This document shows positions 1-8,615 of a stretch of DNA of 64,000 nucleotides, in pieces (the first letter of the stretch is position 1; every line of letters starts with the position of its first letter). The position numbers were made by a program, and so were the translations under genes. The stretch lies in assembly GCF_016863635.1 (NCBI RefSeq), contig NZ_BOPG01000030.1:1-64000 (forward strand), in the 5' to 3' direction. Below the pieces are notes generated by a model. That model made no database searches. It was not told the DNA's origin and saw nothing but the letters and a program-made list of their open reading frames with translations. The DNA comes from Virgisporangium aurantiacum. GTDB taxonomy: Bacteria; Actinomycetota; Actinomycetes; Mycobacteriales; Micromonosporaceae.

Positions 1-1
1 C

Positions 2-643
2 CTCGCCGGCAAGACACCGGCCGACGCGACGCAGGCGCTGAGCGCGGAGGGTCTCACCGGGACGCAGGAGTCCGCCGGCGGGTGCCCACAGGCGAACCTG
101 AACAAGATCATCAGTCAGGACCCGGCGGCGAACGCCAAGGTCGCCGAGGGCTCGATGGTCACGTTCCGGGTGTGTTCGGCTCCCGACAAGGTCCCGGTGC
201 CCGATCTCCTCGGCAAGTCCAGGGCCGACGCCGAGAAGCTGGTGACCGGAGCGGGCCTGAAGCCAAGCTTCAACCCCGTCGATAGTGCGGAGGCGAAAGA
301 TACGGTCGTCGGTACCTCGCCCGGTGCCGGGGCGGCGGTCGCCCCCAATTCAACGGTCACCGTCAACATCTCGAAGAACAACCAGCACACGGTGCCCGAT
401 CTCAGCGGCAAGACCGAGAGTGAGGCGAAGGACGCGCTCAAGAGCGACGGGTTCGATCCGGCCAAGTTGCGGATCGTCCCGCAGGCCGCCGACGACGATG
501 ACATCGGCAGGGTCATCAGCCAGAATCCGAGACCCGACTCCGTCGCCTTCAAGAACGCGACGATCACGATCGTCATCGGCCAGAAGAAGCCGAACAGTCC
601 GACGAACCCGCAGCCGAGCATCCCGTCCCCATCGGGTAGCTGA
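2..643 (+). CDS. PASTA-repeat protein, C-terminal part (probable PknB-type Ser/Thr kinase)
   Basis: The gene enters from the left edge, so only about 213 C-terminal residues are visible. They form roughly three PASTA repeats, each with the P-D-L-x-G-K opening and an alternating strand/helix pattern (VPVPDLLGKSRADAEKL, then TVPDLSGKTESEAKDAL), followed by a short Pro/Ser/Asn-rich tail. PASTA repeats bind muropeptides or beta-lactams on the outside of the cell. In actinobacteria they usually end a membrane-anchored PknB-like kinase, less often a penicillin-binding protein. The kinase domain and membrane helix would lie upstream and cannot be seen, so the kinase assignment is inference. The reading frame is open from the first complete codon. 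Confidence 0.85.
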   Translation, partial: LAGKTPADATQALSAEGLTGTQESAGGCPQANLNKIISQDPAANAKVAEGSMVTFRVCSAPDKVPVPDLLGKSRADAEKLVTGAGLKPSFNPVDSAEAKDTVVGTSPGAGAAVAPNSTVTVNISKNNQHTVPDLSGKTESEAKDALKSDGFDPAKLRIVPQAADDDDIGRVISQNPRPDSVAFKNATITIVIGQKKPNSPTNPQPSIPSPSGS

Positions 644-733
644 AGCTCAGTGGGATGACGACCCTGGCGACGGCGGCAACCAGACCATGGGATTGGCGGT
701 ACTCAACAACGCCACCCGAGATGTGGTCTTTGG

Positions 734-991
734 TCAGTCGGCCTCGAACCCGACCGACCCCTGGTCGGACGGGACGATGTTCAGCCGGTCGCAGCGCAGT
801 TCGTAGGATTGCCGGAACTGTTCGGCGAACGCCGCCTGGATGCCGTCACGGGTGACCACGATCGAGCCGGTGTGCGCCTCGTACAAGCGGTCCCGGAACA
901 GCGTTCGCCGGTCGTCGTCGGAACCGCGTTGACCCTGTTGCGAGCCGGGATCTGATGGCTGCCAAGCACGCGAATCGGGCTGACCGTTCAT
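734..991 (-). CDS. Small protein of unknown function (85 aa)
   Basis: An 85-residue ORF with a protein-like C-terminal half (TLFRDRLYEAHTGSIVVTR, then AAFAEQFRQSYELRCDRL). The reading frame stays open upstream to 1351, but there the translation becomes Arg/His-rich and overlaps the opposite-strand gene. I therefore start at the ATG at 991, which has GGGGAG just upstream although the spacing is short. No signal peptide, membrane segment or known motif is recognisable. It is divergent from the propeller-like gene to its right. It could be a real small gene or the end of a degraded longer one. Confidence 0.45.
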   Translation of the reverse strand: MNGQPDSRAWQPSDPGSQQGQRGSDDDRRTLFRDRLYEAHTGSIVVTRDGIQAAFAEQFRQSYELRCDRLNIVPSDQGSVGFEAD

Positions 992-1114
992 TGCTCCCCG
1001 CCGCAGTCGCCATCGATGACGCCCGACAGAGTCGCACGGTGGCATTCCGATTTCAACGCTGATGGGGGCGGTCGCGCGGGTGGCGCCCGCATCGGCGTGG
1101 CTCGCGATGCCAGG

Positions 1115-2056
1115 ATGATGCTTGCGATGAAGATGGATGATTATGTGGAGCGTGATCGGGCCAACCTCCTGCGGCGATTGGAGGTTCTGAAGCTGCCGGT
1201 CGCGCCGCTGCAACGCCACGGTTTTGTGAGCTCGGCGAGTCCAGGGAAGACGATGCCGGGGCCTGAAGCGGTTGGCGTAGGTCCGGAGGGCACCGCCGTG
1301 GCCGTGTGGCTGCTCCGTGATGGCGTCAATCGCAAACAGGTGACCTGGCACGTTCCGGGCAGGCGCCGTGTCGTCGGTGCCGTCGATGTCGAAACCGACC
1401 TGCGGGTGACCTTCGTGCAGCCGCTGCCGGAGGGGCGCGTGCTCCTGGCAGGTGCCCGGGCCCGGCCTGGGGAAGCCAACGGCGAGGTGTGGACGGGCGG
1501 TGGCGATCTACAGCACCGGGGCCACCTCGGTGACGCCATCGAGGATCTGTTGACCACCCCGTCCGGCAAGGTGTGGGCCAGTTACTTCGACGAGGCGATG
1601 GGCGGAAGCGGCCCGGAAGGCCACGGCCTCGCCCGCTTCAACAGCGACCTGACCGTCGATTGGCTCTACCCGTGGAACGCCGGGCTGCCCTACATCTCGG
1701 ACTGCTACGCGCTCAACGTCGCCGGAGAAACCGCATACTTCTGTCCCTACACCGATTTTCATATCCTCTCCGCTACCCGTAGCCAGGTGACCGACTGGGG
1801 GCCGTCCCCATACAGGTCCGCCCACCATCTTCTGCGACGCGGCCCGGATCTCGCCCTGATGGGGCGCTCGGGCGCGGAGTACGACGTGGCGACCATGCTG
1901 CGGATCAGCCGAGACGACCAACCTCAGCTGAGTGCGCAATGCCGAGTTGTGCTTCCCGACGGCATGGAGACCCGCGGACTGCGGTACACCGCCCGAGGCG
2001 AGGGCTGCACGCCTTCATCCGATCCACCTGGTACCGGATCGATCTCACGGATCTGA
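1115..2056 (+). CDS. Beta-propeller-like protein of unknown function, probably frameshifted near its 3' end
   Basis: A soluble protein with repeated strand-rich segments, including LPEGRVLLAGARARPGE, LTTPSGKVWASYFDEAMGG and YISDCYALNVAGETAYF. These resemble a widespread actinobacterial family of propeller-like proteins of unknown role. The frame is open from 1016. I prefer an ATG in the 1115-1133 cluster because the first 33 residues look non-coding. The last 16 residues are Ser/Pro-rich and unlike the rest. A one-base shift around 2005-2012 would continue as HAFIRSTWYRIDLTDL and stop at 2085, which fits the family's usual W-Y-R ending much better. No signal peptide is visible. Confidence 0.65.
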   Translation: MMLAMKMDDYVERDRANLLRRLEVLKLPVAPLQRHGFVSSASPGKTMPGPEAVGVGPEGTAVAVWLLRDGVNRKQVTWHVPGRRRVVGAVDVETDLRVTFVQPLPEGRVLLAGARARPGEANGEVWTGGGDLQHRGHLGDAIEDLLTTPSGKVWASYFDEAMGGSGPEGHGLARFNSDLTVDWLYPWNAGLPYISDCYALNVAGETAYFCPYTDFHILSATRSQVTDWGPSPYRSAHHLLRRGPDLALMGRSGAEYDVATMLRISRDDQPQLSAQCRVVLPDGMETRGLRYTARGEGCTPSSDPPGTGSISRI

Positions 2057-2150
2057 GCACCGCCGCGGTCGGCGTCCGTATGTAACAGCGAAGCCCGCCC
2101 GATCCAACGCCCGCCACGCCGCCAGTCGTGCGCGGTCGGCGGTACGACCG

Positions 2151-3026
2151 TCACACTCCGTGCGACCCACCCGAGGGGGCGGGGACACCGGACAGGAAGG
2201 CCAGCCGCAGTTTGGTCTCGTCTTCGGTATCGGGGGCCGCGGTGAGGATCACGATCTTGAGTTCGGCGTCGCCGTCGGTCAAGACGTCACAGTCCACCTC
2301 GATCGGCCCGACCGTCGGGTGCTCGACGATCTTGTGGTCTTCGCGGTGTGTGCCGACCGCACCGCCGGCCCACAACTCGGCGAAGCGCTGGTTGCCCGCG
2401 GTGAGTACCCGGATCAGGGTGGTCAACCGGCCGTTGTTCGGGAAGCGTCCGGTCGCGCGGCGCAGGTCGGACACGATGGCGGCGTCAACCGTGTCGCGAG
2501 CGGACGAGGTCACGGGCCAGTGCGACAAGCGCGGCCCGTCGCCATCGATCGGGAAGCTGTCGCGAGCGAAGTTGCGATGCTCCCGCGGCGTTGACGACGG
2601 ATCGCCGAGCAGCGCCGACCAGCCGCGGTTCCACCAGATCAGCTGCCAATCGGCGGCGAAGACCGCGACAGCCGCGTCGCCAAGGCGGTTCAGTACGCGA
2701 TGGATGCCCGGCGGGATGTGGTCGGAGATCTCCCCGTCGGCGGGAGGGACAAGCCCTGCCAGCCGGTACATATGATCCCGTTCGGTGTTGCCGAGTTGCA
2801 GCGCCCGGGCGAGCGCGGCGACCACCTGCGCCGAGGGTGTGGTGAACCGTCCCTGCTCCAGACGGACGATGTAGTCGACCGAGATCCCGGCGAGTTCGGC
2901 GAGTTCCTCCCGGCGCAGCCCTTTGGCGCGGCGCGAGTGGCCACTCGGCAGTCCTACTGCTGTCGGCGTAAGCCGGTCGCGCCAGGCGCGCATCGTGGCC
3001 CCGAACTCCGTCCGGTGAGTGGTCAT
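2151..3026 (-). CDS. XRE-family transcriptional regulator with MmyB-like ligand-binding domain
   Basis: A 291-residue protein. An N-terminal XRE helix-turn-helix (about residues 8-80, containing GLRREELAELAGISVDYIVR) is followed by an MmyB-like C-terminal domain containing FAADWQLIWWNRGWSALLGD and the segment RRATGRFPNNGRLTTL. These regulators commonly sit divergent from a short-chain dehydrogenase, as here with the gene at 3129, and usually repress it. The ATG at 3026 is chosen because the upstream continuation of the frame overlaps the SDR gene. The 102-bp gap between the two starts should hold both promoters. The family assignment is firm; the ligand is unknown. Confidence 0.9.
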   Translation of the reverse strand: MTTHRTEFGATMRAWRDRLTPTAVGLPSGHSRRAKGLRREELAELAGISVDYIVRLEQGRFTTPSAQVVAALARALQLGNTERDHMYRLAGLVPPADGEISDHIPPGIHRVLNRLGDAAVAVFAADWQLIWWNRGWSALLGDPSSTPREHRNFARDSFPIDGDGPRLSHWPVTSSARDTVDAAIVSDLRRATGRFPNNGRLTTLIRVLTAGNQRFAELWAGGAVGTHREDHKIVEHPTVGPIEVDCDVLTDGDAELKIVILTAAPDTEDETKLRLAFLSGVPAPSGGSHGV

Positions 3027-3128
3027 GAGACCGATTGTCGCTCGCTGCCCGGCGCCCGGGGTGGTAGCCGTTTTCCTACGGTCGTGCCTTCCCTGGCGCA
3101 CGTCGCGGCGCGGGCAAACGATGGACGC

Positions 3129-3827
3129 ATGACGATCACCTTCATTACCGGGGCCAACAAGGGCCTTGGCTACGAGACCGCCCGTCGCCTCGTTGAGCAC
3201 GGCCACACCGTGCTGCTCGGCGCTCGCGATGCGAAGGCCGGCACCGCGGCGGCCGCCGAGCTTGGTGCCCGCTTCGTCCGGATCGACGTCACCGACGACG
3301 AGTCGGTCGCGGCGGCGGCCGCCGACGTCGAGCAGCACGAGAGTGCCATCGACGTGTTGATCAACAATGCCGGTGTTCACGGCCCGCACGGTGACCCGAG
3401 CGGCTTGACGGGTGCCGACATCCTGAACGTTCTGGACGTCAATCTCGTCGGCGTGGTGCGAACCACCACGGCGTTCCTCCCGCTTCTGCGACGCTCGGCC
3501 GACCCGGTCATCATCAACGTCAGCAGCTCGATGGGATCTCTCGCCGCCACGCACGATCTGTCGCGAGCCGAGTCCACGGTGATCGCCCCCGCCTACACGT
3601 CCTCCAAAGCGGCGCTGACCATGCTGACGACCCAGTACGCCAAGGCGCTGACCGGCATCCGCATCAACGCGGCCGACCCGGGTTACACAGCGACCGATCT
3701 CAACGGCAATACCGGCCCGCAAACCGTCACCGAAGGCACCGACGCCATCGTCGGCCTTGCCACCGAAGGACCAGGACACTCCTCCGGGCGTTTCGTCGAC
3801 CGTGCCGGTGAGATCAAATGGTCTTGA
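3129..3827 (+). CDS. SDR-family NAD(P)-dependent oxidoreductase
   Basis: A classical short-chain dehydrogenase of 232 residues. It has the Rossmann glycine motif TGANKGLG near the N-terminus, NNAG after the third strand, the catalytic Ser in INVSSSMGS, and YTSSK, the Y-x-x-x-K active-site pair. The adjoining Asp-Pro-Gly segment (NAADPGYTATDL) favours NADP(H) carbonyl reductases. The substrate cannot be told from sequence. It is transcribed divergently from the XRE regulator at 2151-3026, its likely controller. The start at 3129 opens directly into the first beta strand (MTITFITGANKG), which leaves no room for an earlier start. Confidence 0.92.
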   Translation: MTITFITGANKGLGYETARRLVEHGHTVLLGARDAKAGTAAAAELGARFVRIDVTDDESVAAAAADVEQHESAIDVLINNAGVHGPHGDPSGLTGADILNVLDVNLVGVVRTTTAFLPLLRRSADPVIINVSSSMGSLAATHDLSRAESTVIAPAYTSSKAALTMLTTQYAKALTGIRINAADPGYTATDLNGNTGPQTVTEGTDAIVGLATEGPGHSSGRFVDRAGEIKWS

Positions 3828-3840
3828 ACCGCTGACCGCC

Positions 3841-3867
3841 GGTGGCGCGTCTGCGGGCAGCGCCACC
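3841..3867. terminator. Hairpin between convergent SDR and ABC permease genes
   Basis: An 8-bp perfect stem (GGTGGCGC paired with GCGCCACC) with an 11-nt loop lies 13 bp past the SDR stop and before the 3' end of the convergent permease gene. There is no T-run, so it is a bidirectional terminator candidate only. Confidence 0.45.
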
Positions 3868-3906
3868 TGCCGACCGGCGTCACCGTGAACGTTTGTGGTC
3901 AGGGTG

Positions 3907-4884
3907 CTAGATCATGCGGCGCCGTACCCGCCACACCACCACACCGATCAGGACCGCCGCGGCGGCGATGAACAGGGCCGCCTCGATGAGCTGGAACGTC
4001 CAGAACCGGTCGGCCGGGTGGTAGACCCTGAACTCCTGGATGCCCCGCGCGTGCAGGAACTGGTTGAGGTTGGTGCCGGCCCGGTTGGCGGCGTCCTCCA
4101 GCTCGTAGTACTCGGTCGAGCTCAGCCTGCGCCCGGTGGCGTCTGCGTAGCCGTGTTCGATGATCCAGTCAGCGAAGCTGTGCACGGGCCGGTGCCCCGC
4201 CTGGCCGTTCGAGCCGCCGACAGGGACCGGCTCCATGGTGGTGAGCGGGGTGGCGTACGCGGGACGGGCCAACAGCGCCACCGGCATCCGGGCGGCGAGG
4301 AACGCCCCCAACGCGACGCCGAACGCGGGCAGGCTGCGCCGCAGGATCGCCCCGGCGGCCGTAGCGACGCCGAACGCGAACAGCGCGTACGCCACCGGAA
4401 CAAATCCCTCCAGGTCGAAGGCGTCGTACTGGAACCGCCCTTCCCACGCGTCGAATGGCTGACGGAACCAGGTGAGCACCGCGGTGAACATCCCGGTGAG
4501 CGCGACGGTGACGCCGGCCAGTGCCGCGAGCTTGGCCGCCAGCCAGCGCATCCGCGGCACGGCCTGCGTCCAGGCGAGCTGCCAGGTGCCGTCCTCCAGT
4601 TCGCGCGCGAGCAGCGGCGCACCGAGGAACGCACCGATGACGACGGGGACCAGATAGAAGCCCGCCAGGAGGTTCTCGACGTACCCGTACTCCTCGTCGA
4701 GCCGGCGGAAGGAGGCCGCGCAGGCCTCGTTGATACCCGCCTCTCCCGCACACCGGGCGGGACCGCCGGGGAACAGGTCGTGGGCCTGCGTCCCGAGCAC
4801 GAGCAGGGCAATGCCGAACATGCCGACAAGCAGACCCAGGACGCAGACCTCGGTCCGGTGCTGGCGCCAGATCAACCACGTCAT
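3907..4884 (-). CDS. ABC-2 type transporter permease
   Basis: A 325-residue integral membrane protein with about six hydrophobic segments, including an N-terminal one beginning CVLGLLVGMFGIALLVLG and a C-terminal one containing LFIAAAAVLIGVVVW followed by an Arg-rich tail. Long extracytoplasmic loops separate the first two and the last two segments. The ATG at 4884 shares an ATGA overlap with the stop of the upstream ATPase gene, which fixes the start and implies translational coupling. With the ATPase and the YtrA-type regulator it forms an export module of the kind induced by cell-envelope antibiotics in Gram-positives. The substrate is unknown. Confidence 0.88.
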   Translation of the reverse strand: MTWLIWRQHRTEVCVLGLLVGMFGIALLVLGTQAHDLFPGGPARCAGEAGINEACAASFRRLDEEYGYVENLLAGFYLVPVVIGAFLGAPLLARELEDGTWQLAWTQAVPRMRWLAAKLAALAGVTVALTGMFTAVLTWFRQPFDAWEGRFQYDAFDLEGFVPVAYALFAFGVATAAGAILRRSLPAFGVALGAFLAARMPVALLARPAYATPLTTMEPVPVGGSNGQAGHRPVHSFADWIIEHGYADATGRRLSSTEYYELEDAANRAGTNLNQFLHARGIQEFRVYHPADRFWTFQLIEAALFIAAAAVLIGVVVWRVRRRMI

Positions 4885-5780
4885 GCCGCCACCCCCGACG
4901 TCACCGCGGCGCTCGGCTCGGACGACCGGCGCAGATACGCCAGCACCAGGTCCTCCAGCGCGACCGGCTGGGCCTGCCACCCAGGTGCGGCCGGGATCGC
5001 CCCGTCGCGTACCAGCAGGGTCGTGTGCCGATCGCTGTGGACGGCCTCCACGACAGTGCCGGCCCGGTCGAGGTCGGTGGCCGTGCGCGGGCCGACGAGC
5101 AGCCGGTGCTCGGCGAGGAGGGTGTCGATGTCACCGGTGAGCGTGACCCGGCCGTGGTTGAGCACGACCAGGTGGTCGCAGACGCGCTCCAGCTCGTGCA
5201 CGACGTGGGAGGAGAACAGGACGGTCACCCCGCCCTCGGCCACCGCGCCCATGAGGACCTGCAGGAACTCGTGCCGGGCCAACGGGTCGAGGCTGGCCAC
5301 CGGCTCGTCGAGGACGAGCAGGTCCGGCCGCTTCGCCAGGGCCAGAGCCAACGCGACCTGGGCCTGCTGCCCGCCGGAGAGCGTACCGGCCCTGCGGTCG
5401 AGCGGGATGCCCAGCTTCGCCAGCCGGCGCTCGGCCAGCCCCTGGTCGAACCGCAGGTTGCAGGCCCGGCCGAAGCGGAGCATCTCGGCGACGGTGAAGC
5501 GCTTATACAGCGGGTGGTCCTGGGCCAGGAACCCGACCCGGGACAGCGTTTGCGGGGTGCTGGCGGTGACGTCGTGGCCGAGGACCTCCACCGTGCCGGT
5601 GCTCGGTGCCAGCAACCCGACGACCAGGCGCAGCAGCGTGGTCTTGCCCGCGCCGTTCGGCCCGACCAGGGCGATCACGCCGCCCGCCGGCAGGGCCAGG
5701 GTGCAGTCGCGCAGCGCCCAGCCCTTCCGGTACCGCTTGCCCACACCGTCGGTGCGCAGCGCGAACTCGGTCGCTGTCAC
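4881..5780 (-). CDS. ABC transporter ATP-binding protein
   Basis: A 299-residue ATPase with every expected motif: Walker A GPNGAGKT around residue 40, Q-loop FLAQDHP, signature LSGGQQAQV, Walker B LLVLDEP, D-loop SLDP and switch histidine SSH. About 80 residues after the ATPase core resemble the regulatory extension of ABC-2 export ATPases. It overlaps the GntR gene upstream (stop of that gene at 5777-5779) and the permease downstream, so the three form one operon. It energises export through the permease at 3907-4884; the cargo is not evident. Confidence 0.93.
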   Translation of the reverse strand: MTATEFALRTDGVGKRYRKGWALRDCTLALPAGGVIALVGPNGAGKTTLLRLVVGLLAPSTGTVEVLGHDVTASTPQTLSRVGFLAQDHPLYKRFTVAEMLRFGRACNLRFDQGLAERRLAKLGIPLDRRAGTLSGGQQAQVALALALAKRPDLLVLDEPVASLDPLARHEFLQVLMGAVAEGGVTVLFSSHVVHELERVCDHLVVLNHGRVTLTGDIDTLLAEHRLLVGPRTATDLDRAGTVVEAVHSDRHTTLLVRDGAIPAAPGWQAQPVALEDLVLAYLRRSSEPSAAVTSGVAA

Positions 5781-6172
5781 GCCACGTCCTCATTCCTGGT
5801 CTGCTGGTGGACGGAAGTAAACAGCGCGTTGACGGCCTGCTCGTCGAGGCCGGCCGCGTAGGCGCGGCGCAGCCAGGTCGTCAGGCCGCGGCGCAGCGAC
5901 GTGTACGTCGATGCCGACATCGATGCCGACAGCTGTTCATTGACGAACGTGCCCTGGCCGGGCCGGCCGGTGACCAGGTTCTCCTGCTCCATCTGCCGGT
6001 ACGCCTTGGCGACGGTGTTCGGATTGATCGCCAGGTTCTCGACGACCTCGCGGATGAGCGGGAGGCGGTCACCGGGTTGGAGAAAGCCCAGCAGCACCGC
6101 CTGGCGGACCTGCTGGACGAGTTGCAGGTACGGCGGCACGCCGGAGTGGGTGTCGAGCCGGAAGACGAACAC
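5777..6172 (-). CDS. GntR-family regulator, YtrA subfamily
   Basis: A 131-residue protein with an N-terminal winged helix typical of GntR (LREVVENLAINPNTVAKAY-like helix-turn-helix, then GQGTFV) and a short helical C-terminus, as in YtrA. I choose the GTG at 6172. It gives the family's usual beginning (V-F-V-F-R-L-D) and has AAGGGG five to six bases upstream. The longer ATG start at 6202 would place the operator palindrome inside the coding sequence. It is the first gene of the regulator/ATPase/permease operon and probably represses its own transcription until an inducing envelope stress occurs. Confidence 0.88.
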   Translation of the reverse strand: MFVFRLDTHSGVPPYLQLVQQVRQAVLLGFLQPGDRLPLIREVVENLAINPNTVAKAYRQMEQENLVTGRPGQGTFVNEQLSASMSASTYTSLRRGLTTWLRRAYAAGLDEQAVNALFTSVHQQTRNEDVA

Positions 6173-6182
6173 GGTAGCCCCT

Positions 6183-6214
6183 TGCTGCTTTACTAGTAAC
6201 ATAGTAAAGCAGCA
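6183..6214. promoter_or_regulatory. Operator palindrome of the YtrA-type regulator
   Basis: Perfect 13-bp arms, TGCTGCTTTACTA and TAGTAAAGCAGCA, are separated by 6 bp (GTAACA), immediately upstream of the GTG start of the GntR gene. The ACTA...TAGT core resembles known YtrA-type operators. Autoregulation is inferred. Confidence 0.7.
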
Positions 6215-6329
6215 GGTTGGCGGTCAAGAGAGCCGAAATTGCCGATGCCGCGGTGTCGGAATCGGCCGGCCTCGTTCGTAGCAGACGTAGAGGCCCGGAC
6301 AAGACCGGGCCGCACGCAGGGAGAAGCAC

Positions 6330-6961
6330 GTGACCGACACGACTTCCGGGCCGACCCGACCATTTCGCTTCGGCATCGTAGCCCCGTTCCTGTCCGACCT
6401 GGCGACCTGGCGCGGGCAGGTGCGCCGCATCGCCGATCATGGCTACTCGACGGTCCTCATGCCCGACTTCCCGCAGCTGCAGCCGTCCCCTGCCGTCGCG
6501 CTCGCTGTCGCGGCGACGGTCGCCGACGTGCGAGTCGGCACCTGGGTCTACGCCGCCCCGTTGCGCGCGCCGTGGCTGACCGCCTGGGAAGCGCACTCGC
6601 TGACGGTGCTTACGCAGGGTCGCTTCGAGATGGGGATCGGGGCCGGCCGACCCGGAATCGAGGACGAGCCGCGAGCCGCCGTGGAGCAGCGGATACACGA
6701 GTTCCACACCAGCCGCGACGTCGAGCTCTCGATGCACATCCCGGTGGTCGGCAACACCGTCTCCCCGTTCATGGCGCCCCCGCAGACCGACACCGCTGCG
6801 CTGCGCGCAGCCGATTCCCTCGCCTACCTCCCGGCCGACCCTTCCGCGGCCGCCGACGAGCGCGCCGCCGACGCGACGAGACCGGCGTGTCCTACTTCGC
6901 CTTCGGCGCCAACGCCGCCGACGCGTTCGCCCCGCTCGTCGCCGAACTGTCCGGCCGGTAG
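6330..6961 (+). pseudogene. LLM-class F420/flavin-dependent oxidoreductase, internally deleted and frameshifted
   Basis: The N-terminal half is a recognisable luciferase-like monooxygenase (RFGIVAPFLSDLATWRGQ, STVLMPDFPQLQPSPAVALA, then GRFEMGIGAGRPGI). The sequence then jumps from the start of the domain's second half straight to the C-terminal DVELSMHIPVVGNTVSPFM segment. By comparison with the family as I know it, roughly 70-80 residues are missing. A second lesion near 6850-6880 shifts the frame: the conserved end ETGVSYFAFGANAADAF lies one frame over and stops at 6961, while the original frame runs as Pro/Ser-rich nonsense to 7004. The missing part includes cofactor-site regions, so the product should be inactive. 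Confidence 0.75.
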
Positions 6962-7141
6962 GACGCTGTTCTGGCACACCGTGCGGATCTTGATCCGCGG
7001 GTAGTGCGTCTGACCTTGCGCCTACCTGAACCGCCGTGCGAGATCGCAGCCGGGTCGGTACGTAGAACTCCGTATGGAGCACGGTGTGCAGGTTCTGCTC
7101 TCCTGGCTCGTGTTGTCAGCACCTCACCACGAGGAGAGCGA

Positions 7142-7480
7142 ATGAAGCTTCTGACCCGGCTCGCGGTGCTCGTCGCCATGGCCGCGGCGATCGTCGTCCC
7201 GATCTCCGGCCCGGCGGCTGCCGGGCCGACCTGTTGGATCGAGGCCAGCCTCGACAAGTACGGGCAGACCGCCATCGGCGGCTACTTCAGATCCTGCACG
7301 CACACCGACGAGTTGCAGCCATTGGCAATGGCTCTGGAGATCAAGTCCTGTAACGCCTTGGGCTGTTGGTGGTCTCCCCTCAAGTCCGGCGTCGGCACCG
7401 TCAGCGTCGTCTGCGAGTGGTGGATGGGGACGCTCCGCCACTCCCGGATGCCGGACATGAAGGTTTCCTGTAGCAGCTAA
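7142..7480 (+). CDS. Small secreted cysteine-rich protein
   Basis: A 112-residue protein. It begins with a typical signal peptide (MKLLTRLAVLV, then a hydrophobic stretch ending GPAAAG), with likely cleavage near residue 27. The mature part of about 85 residues holds six cysteines, including an NALGCWW segment and a terminal VSCSS, suggesting disulfides outside the cell. The ATG at 7142 has GAGGAGAG upstream. No family is recognised. It is monocistronic by spacing. Confidence 0.7.
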   Translation: MKLLTRLAVLVAMAAAIVVPISGPAAAGPTCWIEASLDKYGQTAIGGYFRSCTHTDELQPLAMALEIKSCNALGCWWSPLKSGVGTVSVVCEWWMGTLRHSRMPDMKVSCSS

Positions 7481-7587
7481 ATCTTCGACGGGACGTATGC
7501 CGACCTCACGGCCCGGCGTGCGACCTCGTCAGCGGTGCTCGTGGCATCGTGGGTCCCTCGGCATCCAGGCGCGGAGGTGTTACTACG

Positions 7588-8514
7588 GTGCAAGGGCTGT
7601 CCGAACAGGTTCTCCGCTGGGTGACCGACGCGGTGGGCGGCGGCGCTCGAGTGGCCGCCGTCACTGGCTTGCGAGAGGGAGCCAATCCGTGGTCGTTGAG
7701 GTTCGAACCGGCCGGTCGGGTCGAGGCAGCCGTGCTGCGACTCGGGGACCCCGCTGATCCCGACCATTGCCATCGGTTCGCCACCGAGGTCGCGGCACTG
7801 CGAGTTGCCGGCGACCACCACCTGCCCGTGGCCAGGCTGATCGCCACCGATCTCGACGGTGCCGCAGCGGGCGTCCTGGCTGTGCTGAGTACCGTCCTGC
7901 CCGGGCACAGCCGGATCCCATCGGTCGCCTCCGCCGAGCGGCTGCAGGGCCTGGGGGCCACCGCCGCCGCGCTGCAGGCGATCCCGTTGACGCCTCGGGC
8001 CGCGCTGCCGCTGCGGACCCGCTCGATCGCAAACGTGGACTTCGCCGCCCAACGCCGGGAAAAGGGCACCACCGCCCTGCTGACGGCTGCGGAACAACGC
8101 CTGCAGCAGCTTCCCATGCCCGCCGGCCCGACGGTCTTCGTGCATGGTGACCTGTGGTTCGGGAACACCCTGTGGTCCGGTGACCGCTGCACCGGTGTGG
8201 TCGATTGGGACTGCGCCGGGGCCGGATCGCCGGGGATCGACCTGAGCGGGGCACGCTTCGACGCGGCCCTGATGTTCGGGCTACCGGCCGCCGAGCAGGT
8301 GCTGGAGGGCTGGCAGCGCGCTGCCGGCCGACGGGCGGAACAGGTCGCCTACTGGGACGTCGTTGCGGCGTTAGGCACCCTGGCCGACATGGCGTTCTGC
8401 GTTCCCGCGCTCCACGACCAGGGCAGACCAGACCTGGACGCCGGCCTTCTCGGGCAACGGCGGGACGCGTTCCTCCGCACGGCACTGGGCCGGCTCGACG
8501 TTGACGGTCAGTAG
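7588..8514 (+). CDS. Aminoglycoside phosphotransferase-like kinase (APH family)
   Basis: A 308-residue protein of the APH/choline kinase fold. The Brenner-type catalytic loop is HGDLWFGN around residue 200, followed by the metal-binding VVDWDCAG. The N-lobe is less conserved but keeps the ATP-lid pattern. Such proteins phosphorylate small hydroxyl compounds; the substrate is not given by the sequence, and resistance should not be assumed. I use the GTG at 7588, about nine bases after GGAGG, rather than the farther upstream start at 7549. Neighbours give no functional clue. Confidence 0.8.
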   Translation: MQGLSEQVLRWVTDAVGGGARVAAVTGLREGANPWSLRFEPAGRVEAAVLRLGDPADPDHCHRFATEVAALRVAGDHHLPVARLIATDLDGAAAGVLAVLSTVLPGHSRIPSVASAERLQGLGATAAALQAIPLTPRAALPLRTRSIANVDFAAQRREKGTTALLTAAEQRLQQLPMPAGPTVFVHGDLWFGNTLWSGDRCTGVVDWDCAGAGSPGIDLSGARFDAALMFGLPAAEQVLEGWQRAAGRRAEQVAYWDVVAALGTLADMAFCVPALHDQGRPDLDAGLLGQRRDAFLRTALGRLDVDGQ

Positions 8515-8615
8515 CCGGCGTTCGGGGATCCAACCGCGACCCGTCCCGGCCTTCGCGGCGCGCCGATCTCGTGAATGATGACGTGTTCACGCGTACCTGG
8601 AGGGAGATCGCACCG

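Noticed and set aside
3027..3128. Operator in the XRE/SDR gap (GGTAG...CTAC near 3061-3077)
   Set aside because: Arms are only four to five bases and imperfect, too weak to annotate.
3895..5820. 641-residue plus-strand ORF
   Set aside because: It is antisense to the ABC permease and ATPase genes, which have complete motifs. The composition (Arg/Glu/Gly-rich) is typical of a high-GC shadow frame.
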